A DNA stretch of 64,000 nucleotides from TMP-7 sp038212445 (GCA_038212445.1 JBBQUM010000001.1:1-64000), one strand, 5' to 3'. Shown: positions 24,904 through 33,962, counted from the stretch's first letter. A program made the numbers and translations. The notes: generated by a model not told the origin, from the letters alone.

Positions 24904-25620
24904 GTGAAAACCAAGCCGCCTACGATCTTTGATCCTCAGATATTCCTGTCCAAGCCCGGGAAGGGACGGACTATCTCCGAGCCTAACAGAAACCAACGAG
25001 TCTTCTCGCAGGGGGATGCGGCAGCGGCTGTTTTTTACATTCTTAAAGGCAAGGTTACGCTTTCCGTCATCTCCCGCCAGGGCAAGGAGGCTTTGACGGC
25101 GATTCTGGGCAGCGGAGATTTTTTCGGCGAGGCCTGTCTGGCGGGTCAGAAATTCCGCGTGTGTAGCGCCACGGCCGCCACGGACTCGAGGATCATGTGC
25201 CTGGAGCGGGCAATCGTTCTGCCCCTCCTCCACAATCAGCCCGCTTTTGCCGCATTGTTTCTGCGCTATATCCTTGCGCGGAACATGCGCATTGAGGAGG
25301 ATTTGGTTGATCAGCTTTTCAACTCGAGTGAAAAGCGCCTGGCCCGGTTGCTCCTGCTGCTGGCTAACGTGGACGAGAACGGCAAACCTGCTCCGGTGAT
25401 ACCGAAATTAAGCCAGGAAATGCTAGCGAGGATGGTAGGCACCACGCGCTCGAGAATCAGCTTTTTTATGAACCGCTTTCGGGCACTGGGATTCATCGAA
25501 TATAAGGGCGATCTGTATGTCCACAATTCGCTCCTAAACGTTGTCCTTCGTGATTCGATTCAATCCCCTGGAGGCAAAGTGGTTGGGGCTCCGGATAAAC
25601 CTCGAAGTGAGCAATATTGA
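24904..25620 (+). CDS. Crp/Fnr-family transcription regulator
   Basis: 238 residues, GTG start. Residues about 30-120 form a cyclic-nucleotide-binding-type beta barrel (QGDAAAAVFYILKGKVTLSV, GSGDFFGEACLAG). A C-terminal winged helix-turn-helix follows (LSQEMLARMVGTTRSRISFF, FIEYKGDLYVHNSLL). No Fnr-type iron-sulfur cysteines are arranged at the N-terminus. The effector is unknown. It stands alone between the permease and the ice-binding-like gene; its targets cannot be read from the window. Confidence 0.9.
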   Translation: MKTKPPTIFDPQIFLSKPGKGRTISEPNRNQRVFSQGDAAAAVFYILKGKVTLSVISRQGKEALTAILGSGDFFGEACLAGQKFRVCSATAATDSRIMCLERAIVLPLLHNQPAFAALFLRYILARNMRIEEDLVDQLFNSSEKRLARLLLLLANVDENGKPAPVIPKLSQEMLARMVGTTRSRISFFMNRFRALGFIEYKGDLYVHNSLLNVVLRDSIQSPGGKVVGAPDKPRSEQY

Positions 25621-25698
25621 TCAGAACTTGCGACAGGGTACGGCTAGTATTGTTTGAATAAGCCGCTGGGAATAAACTTCTGAATCGAGTAAAACTAG

Positions 25699-26490
25699 AT
25701 GGGTGTTCGTTGCAAGTTATTGATCGTATTCCCGATTTGGCTCGCGAGCGGGTTCGCGACAGCCATTAACGTCCCGCTCGGTACAGCGGGAGCATACGCA
25801 GTATTAGCCGGGTCGACGGTAACTAACATCGGCCCGACAAACATAATCGGGAATCTTGGGGTCTGGCCCGGTTCGGCCGTCACGGGCATTCCGCCTGGTT
25901 TGGTCAATGGAGGAACCGTCCACGCGGGGGATGCCAATGCGATGCAGGCGCAGAATGACCTGACGACGGCTTTCAATTTTGCGGCTGGAGAAGCGCCCGA
26001 CCAGGTCTTGGGCAGCGCCGAACTGGGTGGCCTTATCCTTACGCCGGGTGTTTACTTTCTGGCTTCGTCGGCGCAACTAACTGGAACGCTCACTCTGGAC
26101 GCGCTGGGTGATCCTAACGCTGTCTTCGTCTTCCAGATCGGTAGCGCCTTGACCACCGCCAGCAACTCGTCGGTCGTCTTTACAAATGGCGGCCAGGGCA
26201 ACAATCTGTTCTGGAAGGTTGGCAGCGATGCAGTTCTCGGGACAACGACCTCGTTTCAAGGTACGATTCTGGCTCTGACCAGCGTTACTCTAAACACCGG
26301 CGCGAGCCTCGGATGCGGCCGGGCCCTCGCGTTAAACGGCGCCGTGACGCTCGATAGCAATAACGTATCCGTATGCACGGCCGATCTGGGGAGTTCAGTC
26401 CCAGAGCCTGCACCCATGGCGATGTTCGCAATAGGCGCGGCCGCTTGCGGATTGCTGCGGTTCCTACCCCGCGCCGGCCGCACTTCGTAA
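25699..26490 (+). CDS. Ice-binding-like (DUF3494) protein with PEP-CTERM sorting signal
   Basis: 263 residues. An N-terminal signal peptide (LLIVFPIWLASGFATA) is followed by the DUF3494 beta-helix fold: GAYAVLAGSTVTNIGPTNIIGN, LGVWPGSAVTG, then ALGDPNAVFVFQIGSALTT and LFWKVGSDAVLG. The last 30 residues are a PEP-CTERM signal: VPEPAPMAMFAIGAAACGLL followed by an Arg-rich end, expected to be processed by an exosortase. DUF3494 members include ice-binding adhesins but most are uncharacterised, so ice binding is not certain. It probably ends up on the cell surface or in the extracellular matrix. Confidence 0.9.
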   Translation: MGVRCKLLIVFPIWLASGFATAINVPLGTAGAYAVLAGSTVTNIGPTNIIGNLGVWPGSAVTGIPPGLVNGGTVHAGDANAMQAQNDLTTAFNFAAGEAPDQVLGSAELGGLILTPGVYFLASSAQLTGTLTLDALGDPNAVFVFQIGSALTTASNSSVVFTNGGQGNNLFWKVGSDAVLGTTTSFQGTILALTSVTLNTGASLGCGRALALNGAVTLDSNNVSVCTADLGSSVPEPAPMAMFAIGAAACGLLRFLPRAGRTS

Positions 26491-26540
26491 GCGCACTTCA
26501 GACTAGAGTTAGGCCGGTCACTGGTAGACTAGTACTAGTA

Positions 26541-27728
26541 ATGAAGTTCTTCCTGGCGCTGGTCATTGCGTCGTGGGCCGCCGTTTTTCCGGTCTGGGCT
26601 GACAACGTAGTTGTACTTCCTTTTTACAACGCCTCTCAAACGCCGAACCTCGATTGGGTGGGTGAGAGTGTATCCGAAACTGTCTGGGAGGCGATTGCCA
26701 CTCAGGGGTTGATGGTGGTTACCCGGGAGGATCGTCAGGAGGCGTTCCGCCGTCTCGGCTTGAGATTGGACGCAAATCCCACCCGAGCAACTTTGCTAAA
26801 GATTGGGCAGGCGCTGGATGCGGACCAAGTGGTGTATGGGGAATTCGAAGTAATTCCGCCTCCTGCGGGGACAACAACCACGCGCGGCAATCTACGGCTG
26901 ACGGCGCACGTTCTCGACTTAAAGCGCATCAAGCGCGGACCGGATTTTGGAGAATTAGGCGCAATCGAGGATCTGGCCGCGCAACAGTCGCACCTGGCGT
27001 GGCAGACCATTCAGTTTTTAGCCCCAAAGATGTCCATTTCCGAGGCTGATTTCCGGAAGCGCTGGCCGCCGGTGCGACTGGACGCCATTGAGAGTTTTAT
27101 GCGAGGGATGCTGGCCACGAATCCGGAGCAGAGGAATAAGCTATTCACGCAGGCCCTTCGTCTGGAGCCGAATTATTCAGATGCGTCTTTTCAACTCGGA
27201 CTACTGGCGAGTTCCAAGAAGGACTACCGTGTAGGCGGGGAGTGGCTGGCCAAGGTTTCTCCGAGCGACGTTCATTACAGTCAGGCGAGTTTCTTTCTTG
27301 GCATCTGCCGTTTCAACACCGGCGATTACGCGGGCGCGCAAACGGCATTTGAGCGAGTGGCGGCGACGGTGCCCTTGAACGAGGTATTCAATAATCTGGG
27401 CGTGGCCCAGAGCCGACGCGGACTTCCGGATGCCATTGTCAATTTCAGGAAAGCAGTGGAGGGCGATTCCACCGATCCGGCCTATCATTTCAATCTCGGG
27501 TACGCTCTGTGGAAACAGGGAAGGTACGCGGAAGGCGCTGATAGTTTTCGAGCGGTGCTGGATCGCAATCCGCAGGATCAGGAAGCCACGGTGATGCTTG
27601 GCCGTTGTCTCAAGGGTGGGGTAGGGAAGCCGCCGCCGTTGAAAGAAGGGCTGGAGCGGTTGAAGACGAACTACGAGGAGAGTGCCTACCGGCAGCTCAG
27701 GGCTCTTTTACCGGGTGGTCAGCTGTGA
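26541..27728 (+). CDS. Secreted FlgO-like/TPR protein
   Basis: 395 residues from MKFFLALVIASWAAVFPVWA, a signal peptide; an open frame further upstream lies within the previous gene. Residues 21-150 resemble the FlgO/TolB-N type fold (NVVVLPFYNASQTPNLDWVG, DADQVVYGEF). The C-terminal half has several TPR units (FTQALRLEPNYSDASFQLG, FRKAVEGDSTDPAYHFNLG, FRAVLDRNPQDQEATVMLG). Probably a periplasmic scaffold. Followed by the PP2C gene; a link to it is only positional. TAGACT sits 10 nt before the ATG. Confidence 0.85.
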   Translation: MKFFLALVIASWAAVFPVWADNVVVLPFYNASQTPNLDWVGESVSETVWEAIATQGLMVVTREDRQEAFRRLGLRLDANPTRATLLKIGQALDADQVVYGEFEVIPPPAGTTTTRGNLRLTAHVLDLKRIKRGPDFGELGAIEDLAAQQSHLAWQTIQFLAPKMSISEADFRKRWPPVRLDAIESFMRGMLATNPEQRNKLFTQALRLEPNYSDASFQLGLLASSKKDYRVGGEWLAKVSPSDVHYSQASFFLGICRFNTGDYAGAQTAFERVAATVPLNEVFNNLGVAQSRRGLPDAIVNFRKAVEGDSTDPAYHFNLGYALWKQGRYAEGADSFRAVLDRNPQDQEATVMLGRCLKGGVGKPPPLKEGLERLKTNYEESAYRQLRALLPGGQL

Positions 27729-27749
27729 AAGTTCGCGTCCAAATAAAAA

Positions 27750-27771
27750 CTCCGGTGGTATTCCACCGGAG
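27750..27771. other. Perfect 9-bp hairpin upstream of the PP2C gene
   Basis: CTCCGGTGG (27750-27758) and CCACCGGAG (27763-27771) flank a TATT loop. There is no U-run on the plus strand, so it is a poor terminator for the TPR gene. On the minus strand it is followed by TTTTTATTT and would be an intrinsic terminator, stopping antisense transcription into the TPR gene. It may also be an RNA-stability element. Confidence 0.5.
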
Positions 27772-27798
27772 GCGTCGAAAACGCGCTAGAGAAATCGC

Positions 27799-27804
27799 TA
27801 TAAT
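27799..27804 (+). promoter_or_regulatory. Putative -10 box (TATAAT) of the PP2C gene
   Basis: A perfect consensus TATAAT 10 nt before the ATG at 27815. A -35 box is not evident at 16-18 nt spacing. If real, the transcript has a leader of only a few bases. Confidence 0.45.
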
Positions 27805-27814
27805 AGGCGAGCCA

Positions 27815-28525
27815 ATGCTAGAAGCGGTGGGCCTGTCCGATACGGGCTGTGTTCGAACAAACAACGAAGATTACTACCTGGTCGCGCCCGCGACAGGGTT
27901 ATACGTCGTGGCTGACGGCATGGGGGGAGCTCAGGCAGGCGAGCACGCTTCCAAGCTTGCGGCGGAGACGGTGTGTGAGGTGGTGACCTCGAACGGGTCG
28001 CCGTGCGCGGATATCCTGCTGAAGGCATTTGAGGAAGCCAACCGCCGGGTTCTGCTAGCGGCGGGCGCGGACGCTCATCTCGAGGGAATGGGCACCACGC
28101 TGGTGGCCGCGCTCGAGTGCGGCGACGAAGTGCTCATCGCCAGCGTCGGCGATAGCCGGGCCTACGTTTACGATGGAACCAAGTTATACGTGATCACCGA
28201 GGATCAGACCTGGGTGAATGAAGTGGGCCGCCGTCTTGGGCTGGACGAAGAGAGTCTTAAGACACATCCCATGCGGCACGTGCTGACGATGGCGATTGGC
28301 GTGAGCGCGCAACTGCGAGTCCACACCTACGCGGTAAAGCGCGTTCCTGGAGTCCAACTACTTCTTTGCAGCGATGGACTGCATGGTGTGGTGGAGGAGG
28401 GCGTGATTGCCCGCATCCTGGCCTCTGACAAGAACATGGAAGCCAAGTGCGGCGATCTGGTGGATGTAGCGCGCCATGCTGGTGGTCCCGACAACATTAC
28501 TACGGTATTGCTAACCGCAAAATAG
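27815..28525 (+). CDS. PP2C-type (PPM) Ser/Thr protein phosphatase
   Basis: 236 residues from MLEAVGLSDTGCVRTNNEDYY. Metal-binding and catalytic PPM motifs are all present: RTNNED, VVADGMGG (Asp34, Gly35), ASVGDSRAYVY and GGPDNITTVLL. Cytoplasmic, with no membrane segment. It would reverse phosphorylation by Hanks-type kinases such as the one encoded 0.6 kb downstream. The start was chosen for family fit and the aggcga purine stretch; a GTG farther upstream would add about 30 unrelated residues. Confidence 0.92.
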   Translation: MLEAVGLSDTGCVRTNNEDYYLVAPATGLYVVADGMGGAQAGEHASKLAAETVCEVVTSNGSPCADILLKAFEEANRRVLLAAGADAHLEGMGTTLVAALECGDEVLIASVGDSRAYVYDGTKLYVITEDQTWVNEVGRRLGLDEESLKTHPMRHVLTMAIGVSAQLRVHTYAVKRVPGVQLLLCSDGLHGVVEEGVIARILASDKNMEAKCGDLVDVARHAGGPDNITTVLLTAK

Positions 28526-28585
28526 GCTCGTCCCCCGAGTCCTGATGCGGCTGTAATTCTGTGACAATCGGTACTGGACCCGTAT

Positions 28586-29173
28586 ATGCCCAGTGCCGGA
28601 GTCACTGAACTGCTCCTCGAGTGGAGCCAAGGCAATAAGGCTGCGCTGAACCGTCTGATGCCACTGGTGTACGAGGAACTGCGCCTGGTGGCTCGCAATC
28701 ATCTCTACCGCGAAGATGCGGGGCACACTCTTCCCAGTACGGCCATTGTTCACGAAGCCTATCTGCGATTGGTAAACCAGGATCGCGTGCAGTGGCGCAA
28801 CCGGGCACATTTCTTCGCCGTTGCCTCGCAGATGATTCGGCGCATTCTGGTGGATCATGCACGGGAGCGGGATGCTCAGAAGCGCGGCAGTGGCAGGCCG
28901 CGGCTGGAGTTGCAGGAAGCCGTCGCGATGGCTAACCGGCGGGATGTGGACATCCTGGCGCTCGATGATGCATTGCTTGAGCTGGAGCGGCTGGATGCCG
29001 AACAGGCGCATGTTGTGGAACTGCGCTTTTTTGGCGGTCTGACGATTCCGGAAGCAGCGGAGGCGATCGGCGCGTCGGCGTCGACGGTGCAGCGTCACTG
29101 GACTACCGCGAAGGCTTGGCTGTTTGATCAACTGGCACACGCGGACGGAGCGGGGGGCCGGTATGACGCCTGA
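28586..29173 (+). CDS. ECF-type sigma factor, TIGR02999 (acidobacterial) subfamily
   Basis: 195 residues. Region 2 contains LVYEELRLVARNHLYRE and RNRAHFFAVASQMIRRILVDHARER; region 4 contains LRFFGGLTIPEAAEAIGASASTVQRHW. The phrase PSTAIVHEAYLRLV is typical of the TIGR02999 group, which is usually encoded beside a Ser/Thr kinase rather than an anti-sigma factor. That is the case here: its stop lies 11 nt inside the kinase gene. Control by kinase phosphorylation is plausible but not shown by the sequence. Confidence 0.92.
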   Translation: MPSAGVTELLLEWSQGNKAALNRLMPLVYEELRLVARNHLYREDAGHTLPSTAIVHEAYLRLVNQDRVQWRNRAHFFAVASQMIRRILVDHARERDAQKRGSGRPRLELQEAVAMANRRDVDILALDDALLELERLDAEQAHVVELRFFGGLTIPEAAEAIGASASTVQRHWTTAKAWLFDQLAHADGAGGRYDA

Positions 29174-31553
29174 ACGCTGGCGTGAGGTGCGGCAGATTGT
29201 CCACGAGGCATCTGAACTGGGGGACGCGAGAAGCGCTTTTGTGGAGGCGCGCTGCGGGGTGGATGACACGCTGCGTCAGGACGTGGAGCGGCTGCTGACT
29301 GCACTCGAACAGGCGGGAGATTTTCTGGAGCCGCCGGCGCGCGGCGAGGAGCCGGGTGCCGGGTCCCGGATTGGACCGTACGTCATAGTGCATGAGTCCG
29401 CGCGCGGCGGGATGGGTGTGGTTTATCAGGCGGCGCGCTGCGACGACTATTCCCAACGTGTGGCAATCAAGCTGGTGAAGCTTGAGATCGAGACCGAGTC
29501 GCTCACGCGCCGGTTCCGCGAAGAACGTCAAGCGCTGGCCATGCTCAGCCATCCGCACATCGCCCGGCTGCTGGACGGCGGCACGACGAATGACCAGCGT
29601 CCCTACCTGGTGATGGAGTGGGTGGAGGGGCGAGTTGTCACCGATTACTGTGCCGAGGAGCATCTCTCGCTGCGTCCGAGGCTCGAGATCTTCCTCGGCA
29701 TCTGCGACGCGGTGGCGCACGCGCACCGCAACCTCGTGGTACACCGTGATCTGAAGCCGTCGAACATTCTGATCACCGCGGACGGCAGCCCGAAATTGCT
29801 CGACTTCGGAATCGCGAAGATTCTATCGCCGGGCGGCGTGGCGAGTCAGCAGACGATGCTGGCCGGCCATGCGCGAGCCTTGACGCCCGACTATGCGAGC
29901 CCGGAACAGGTTCGAGGTGAAGCTGTGACCACGGCCACCGATATCTATTCGCTAGGTGCGGTGCTCTACGAACTCATGTGCGGTAGCCGGGCTCACCGCC
30001 TGGCGACACGGACGGCGCCGGAGATTGAGCGGGTGGTTTGCGAACAGCCGGTGTCAAAGCCCAGCCGTGAGACGGGGGTTGAGGGATTGCCGGCCGACGA
30101 ATTGGCGGGGGATCTGGACAACATCATCCTCAAAGCGCTCGAGAAGGACCCGTTGTGCCGGTATCGTACGGTGGAGGAGTTCGCTGGGGATATCCGGAGC
30201 TTTCTGGCTGGCCGTCCGGTGAGCGCGCGTCCGCATTCCTTCTGGTATACGGCGTCGAAATTCTTACAACGGAATAAGCTCGCAGCGGCGGCGGGCGCGG
30301 TGGTGGTGGCGTCGCTCGCAGCCGGCGCATTGCTGGCGTTGTGGCAAGCGGGCATTGCGCAAGCCGAACGCCGCATTGCCGAGCGCCGGTTCGAACTGGC
30401 GCGCAATGTCGCGGGTCCAGTGCTGTTTGAGATTCACGATGCGATTTCGAACCTGGCGGGCACCACGAAGGCGCGCGAGTTGTTGCTAAGCCGGAGCGTG
30501 CAATACCTGGACGCGTTGTCGGCGGAGAGCGGGTCGAGCGCCGCTTTGCAGCGCGATCTGGCGGCTGGATATGAGCGCATTGCCGAACTCGAGGGTTCAA
30601 GTGGACTCTCCAATCTGGGGCGGCGCGAGGATGCACGCGCCCATTTGAACAAGGCACTTGCCCTGCGCGAACATGCGCTCGCGCTTGATCCTGGATCGGC
30701 TCAAGCTGCACGCGACCTGGCTCAGACCCATCGCGCCATTGCCGGACTGGGAGGTGGTGAGGAAGCACTGCGGCGGGGTGAAGCTTCGCTCGCGATCATC
30801 AATCGCTTGCTCGAAAGAGGTCCGCAGTCGAAAGAGCTTTTGTCGGATCGGGCGAAGTCGGAGTTCTATGTCGGCCGGGGTTACGCGGGATTGAAGCGGT
30901 GGGGCGATGCTGCTGTGCATTATCGGAACGCTCTGGCTGCCGATGAGGCGAGCGGCACGGGGGATGTGGCGCTGTACCGAAGGTCACTCGGCAGCGTGCT
31001 GATACAGGCAGATGACCTTGAAGGTGCGCTTCAGGAGTATCAGAAAGCGGCGTCGCTGGATGAGCAGCACGTGCGCGCGAACCCGTCCAACGGGCGTGCC
31101 AAGCTCGATCTCTCCTACGATTATTCGGACTGGGCGCTGATTCTCGGGCGGCTGAAGCGTCCGGCTGGGGCCGCGGCGCACTATGGTCGCGTGGTGGCGA
31201 TTCGTGAGGAGATGCGGGCTGCCGACCGGCGCGATGCCAGGGCCGCCAATGGCCTGGTTTCCGGATTGTGGCGCCTGGGAAACGCGTTAGCGGACTCGGG
31301 CGACCGGAGTGGGAGCGAAGCGGCTTTTCAGCGCGCCGTAGGTGCGGGTGAGTCAGCAGCGGCGGCGTTCCCCGGGTTGGGAGCCCAAGCGCTCGCCGAC
31401 GCTTGCTGGGCGTATGCGTCGGCATATCGGGAGAAGTGGGCCGATTGTACGAAGGCCAAACCGTGGCTGCTCAGAACGCGAGCGTTACGGCTTCAATTGA
31501 AGGGCGACCTTGGCGAGGTGGACGAGGCGATAGCCGCCTGCGGCGGACACTAG
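29163..31553 (+). CDS. Membrane Ser/Thr protein kinase with C-terminal TPR region
   Basis: 796 residues. Kinase domain about 70-350: Gly loop RGGMGVVY, catalytic Lys103 (VAIKLVK), HRDLKPSN (Asp196), LDFGIAK (Asp214) and SPEQVRGE. One membrane segment at about 373-395 (AAAAGAVVVASLAAGALLAL) is followed by roughly 400 residues with degenerate TPR-like units outside the membrane. It should phosphorylate cytoplasmic proteins in response to an external or periplasmic cue. It overlaps the sigma gene by 11 nt; the short start MTPERWREVRQ is the family start. Confidence 0.94.
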   Translation: MTPERWREVRQIVHEASELGDARSAFVEARCGVDDTLRQDVERLLTALEQAGDFLEPPARGEEPGAGSRIGPYVIVHESARGGMGVVYQAARCDDYSQRVAIKLVKLEIETESLTRRFREERQALAMLSHPHIARLLDGGTTNDQRPYLVMEWVEGRVVTDYCAEEHLSLRPRLEIFLGICDAVAHAHRNLVVHRDLKPSNILITADGSPKLLDFGIAKILSPGGVASQQTMLAGHARALTPDYASPEQVRGEAVTTATDIYSLGAVLYELMCGSRAHRLATRTAPEIERVVCEQPVSKPSRETGVEGLPADELAGDLDNIILKALEKDPLCRYRTVEEFAGDIRSFLAGRPVSARPHSFWYTASKFLQRNKLAAAAGAVVVASLAAGALLALWQAGIAQAERRIAERRFELARNVAGPVLFEIHDAISNLAGTTKARELLLSRSVQYLDALSAESGSSAALQRDLAAGYERIAELEGSSGLSNLGRREDARAHLNKALALREHALALDPGSAQAARDLAQTHRAIAGLGGGEEALRRGEASLAIINRLLERGPQSKELLSDRAKSEFYVGRGYAGLKRWGDAAVHYRNALAADEASGTGDVALYRRSLGSVLIQADDLEGALQEYQKAASLDEQHVRANPSNGRAKLDLSYDYSDWALILGRLKRPAGAAAHYGRVVAIREEMRAADRRDARAANGLVSGLWRLGNALADSGDRSGSEAAFQRAVGAGESAAAAFPGLGAQALADACWAYASAYREKWADCTKAKPWLLRTRALRLQLKGDLGEVDEAIAACGGH

Positions 31554-31583
31554 CGCGGTCCGCGATGTGTTAGTCTTTGGCGC

Positions 31584-32894
31584 ATGCGGAGCCTCGTCGT
31601 ACTTCTCGCGTTTTCGTCCACACTCCTAGCGGTCGACAACTGGCCACAGTTCCGCGGACCCCTATCGAACGGCGTGGTGGCCGACGATCCGAAATTGCCC
31701 GAGCAATGGAGTTCGACCGAGAACATTGTCTGGAAGGTGGATGTTCCCGGGGCGGGATGGTCGTCACCGGTGGTATTGGGCGACAAGATCTTTTTGACAT
31801 CCGTCATTTCGGCGGCCGACAAGGAACCGCCCAAGAAAGGCCTGTATTTCGGCGGTGAACGTCCGGCGCCGAAGGACGAGCATCGCTGGATGGTGTATTG
31901 CGTGGACTTTAAGACCGGCAAGACGTTATGGGAGCGCGAAGTCAATCGCGGTCTTCCGCCGTCGCGTCACTTGAAGAACACCTATGCTTCGGAGACTCCG
32001 GTTACGGACGGCGAGCGCGTCTACTTTTACTTTGGCAATGTTGGATTGTTCGTATTCGATTTGAATGGCAAGGCGGTTTGGAACAAGCGATTCGAGACAG
32101 CGAACACGATGTATGGCTGGGGGACGGCGGCCTCACCTGTGTTGCATCAAGGGCGCGTTTATATCGTTAACGACAACGAGTCAAAGTCGTGGATGATGGC
32201 GCTGGATAAGAAGACGGGCGCTGAAATCTGGAAGGTAGAGCGAGACGAAGGATCCAACTGGTCAACGCCGTACATCTGGGATAGCGGCAAGCGAACGGAG
32301 TTGATTACCACCGGCAAGAAGAAAGTTCGAAGTTACGACCTTGACGGAAAAGTGCTTTGGGAATTCGGCGGCATGTCGTCGCTGGTAATTCCGATGCCGT
32401 TCTCCAAGGACGGTCTGTTGTACCTGGCTTCCGGCTATGTCGGCGATCAAAACCGTCCTGTGTATGTGGTGAAGCCGGGGGCAAAGGGCGACATCACGCT
32501 GCCGAAGGGCCAGACGAGCAGCGAATTTATCGCCTGGTATGCGCCGCAGGCCGGGCCGTACAATCCGTCGCCGCTGGTCTACGGAGACATCTATTACACG
32601 TTGCTGGACCGCGGTTTTTTGACCGCGCACGACGCGCGTACGGGTACGGAGGTCTACGGTAAGCAGCGCATCGACTCAGCGGCGGGCGCATTTACGTCGT
32701 CGCCGTGGGCTTACAACGGAAAGATTTTTCTGCTCAGCGAGGATGGGGACACCTACGTTGTTCAGGCGGGCAAGGATTACAAACTGCTGCGGAAGAACTC
32801 GCTCGACGACATGTGCATGGCGACACCGGCGGTAGCGCGGGGCAGTCTCATCATCCGATCCGCGTCGAAGTTGTACCGTGTCGGCAAGAACTAG
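31584..32894 (+). CDS. Secreted PQQ-like beta-propeller protein
   Basis: 436 residues. Signal peptide MRSLVVLLAFSSTLLAVD, then the WPQFRGP motif that opens many PQQ-like (BamB-like) propellers in Acidobacteria and Planctomycetes. Repeats of about 40-50 residues carry GxVxA/YxLDxxTG-like blades (VDFKTGKTLWER, ALDKKTGAEIWKVER, SYDLDGKVLWEFGG). No cysteine pair or metal ligands of a true PQQ dehydrogenase are obvious, so catalysis is unlikely. TAGTCT lies 7 nt before the ATG. It ends directly against the next gene, which is on the other strand. Confidence 0.88.
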   Translation: MRSLVVLLAFSSTLLAVDNWPQFRGPLSNGVVADDPKLPEQWSSTENIVWKVDVPGAGWSSPVVLGDKIFLTSVISAADKEPPKKGLYFGGERPAPKDEHRWMVYCVDFKTGKTLWEREVNRGLPPSRHLKNTYASETPVTDGERVYFYFGNVGLFVFDLNGKAVWNKRFETANTMYGWGTAASPVLHQGRVYIVNDNESKSWMMALDKKTGAEIWKVERDEGSNWSTPYIWDSGKRTELITTGKKKVRSYDLDGKVLWEFGGMSSLVIPMPFSKDGLLYLASGYVGDQNRPVYVVKPGAKGDITLPKGQTSSEFIAWYAPQAGPYNPSPLVYGDIYYTLLDRGFLTAHDARTGTEVYGKQRIDSAAGAFTSSPWAYNGKIFLLSEDGDTYVVQAGKDYKLLRKNSLDDMCMATPAVARGSLIIRSASKLYRVGKN

Positions 32895-33869
32895 TTAGTG
32901 GACAGGTTCACTCGAAAGCAGGATCAGCGCTTCGAGAGAACGGGCTCGTTGAGCCTCGTTTAATACCAAGTAGCGATGGCGGCCTGCGAGGTCTGCCTGA
33001 AAACGAGTGAGTCCTTTTTCGTCGACGCTGATTTTGCCGGCAGGGGAGAGCGCGAAGTAGTTGGCGCCGGGGCGCAGGCCGTACAGCACGGCAGTGAGGT
33101 CCCAAGTCGGCCGGTCATACGGCATCGACTTGTAATTGCGGTAGGCATCGACCACCGGATGGTCACTGGCCCACGCGAAATCCTTTTCAATGCTGGCGGC
33201 GGGGTAGAGCAGTTTCTCGCCGATTTCGAAGCCGCTGGCGACGATGGGAGTGGGCCAGAGATCGAATAGCCGGCGAGCGCTGGGAATATCGCGCTCGACG
33301 TTGAATTCAAGCTTGGGCGCCACGAAGTTGCCGGCCATCACGCTTAGCAGTTTTACTTTGCGCCGGACAAGGGTGAGGTCGTCGGGCGAGTCCAGCAGGC
33401 GTGCGAGATTGGTGCTGAAGCCGACCTGCACGATCACCACGCTGCCGTCCTTCTCGGCTGCCAGCACACGCCGAAGCAGGGCGACGGCTTCAGGAGCGTC
33501 GGCGGCGTTGGTAAGGCGCCGGGGGTAGACGAGCGATCCATCCGCACGCTTGCGTTCAGCGGGCACTTGAATCATGGGGCTGCCCTCGGGCGTGACGCCG
33601 TTCTTCACCATCCCAACCGGAATGTGCCCGCGCCGGTAGAACGTGTTGACCAGGTCGACATAGATCGGGCTGAAGGGGTTGTCCTTGGTAATGGTTACGG
33701 CTACCAGGCGGCACTCGCCGCGGCTTTCGAGGGAATGGAGCATTGCGAGTGCAAGCGCATCGTCCACATCGTTGCCCATGTCGGTGTCGAAAATTACAGG
33801 CACTTGGGCGGCGGCGCTGAAGGCTAGGACTGCGGTGGTCAGGGCGAGACGGAGCATCATGGGGATCAT
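32895..33869 (-). CDS. Nucleoside hydrolase-like protein, secreted
   Basis: 324 residues. A signal peptide (LALTTAVLAFSAAAQ) precedes VPVIFDTDMGNDVDDALAL, the calcium-binding DTDxGxDDA-type motif of inosine-uridine nucleoside hydrolases. VSFSTN-like (VGFSTNLARLL) and YDRPTWDLTAVL fit the rest of the fold. Secreted members of this group in soil bacteria are often uncharacterised; the substrate is not predictable. ATG codons at the first, fourth and fifth codons are all possible starts. Its stop codon abuts that of the propeller gene. Confidence 0.88.
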   Translation of the reverse strand: MIPMMLRLALTTAVLAFSAAAQVPVIFDTDMGNDVDDALALAMLHSLESRGECRLVAVTITKDNPFSPIYVDLVNTFYRRGHIPVGMVKNGVTPEGSPMIQVPAERKRADGSLVYPRRLTNAADAPEAVALLRRVLAAEKDGSVVIVQVGFSTNLARLLDSPDDLTLVRRKVKLLSVMAGNFVAPKLEFNVERDIPSARRLFDLWPTPIVASGFEIGEKLLYPAASIEKDFAWASDHPVVDAYRNYKSMPYDRPTWDLTAVLYGLRPGANYFALSPAGKISVDEKGLTRFQADLAGRHRYLVLNEAQRARSLEALILLSSEPVH

Positions 33870-33879
33870 AACGAAACCG

Positions 33880-33901
33880 ACGTTACTTTGTTTGAGTAAC
33901 G
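33880..33901. promoter_or_regulatory. Inverted repeat overlapping a putative -10 box
   Basis: CGTTACT (33881-33887) and AGTAACG (33895-33901) form a perfect 7-bp inverted repeat with a 7-nt spacer. On the minus strand TAACGT (33880-33885 region), 10 nt before the nucleoside hydrolase ATG, overlaps the left half. This looks like an operator controlling that gene and perhaps the divergent ferritin-like gene. Confidence 0.45.
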
Positions 33902-33962
33902 CTGGCGAAACATTTTAAACGGGAACGCGTCAACATCCGAATCCCTTTTCTGGAAACCGCAC

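Noticed and set aside
27750..27771. The 9-bp hairpin as a plus-strand terminator for the FlgO-like/TPR gene
   Set aside because: No U-run downstream on the plus strand; listed instead as a hairpin of unknown role.
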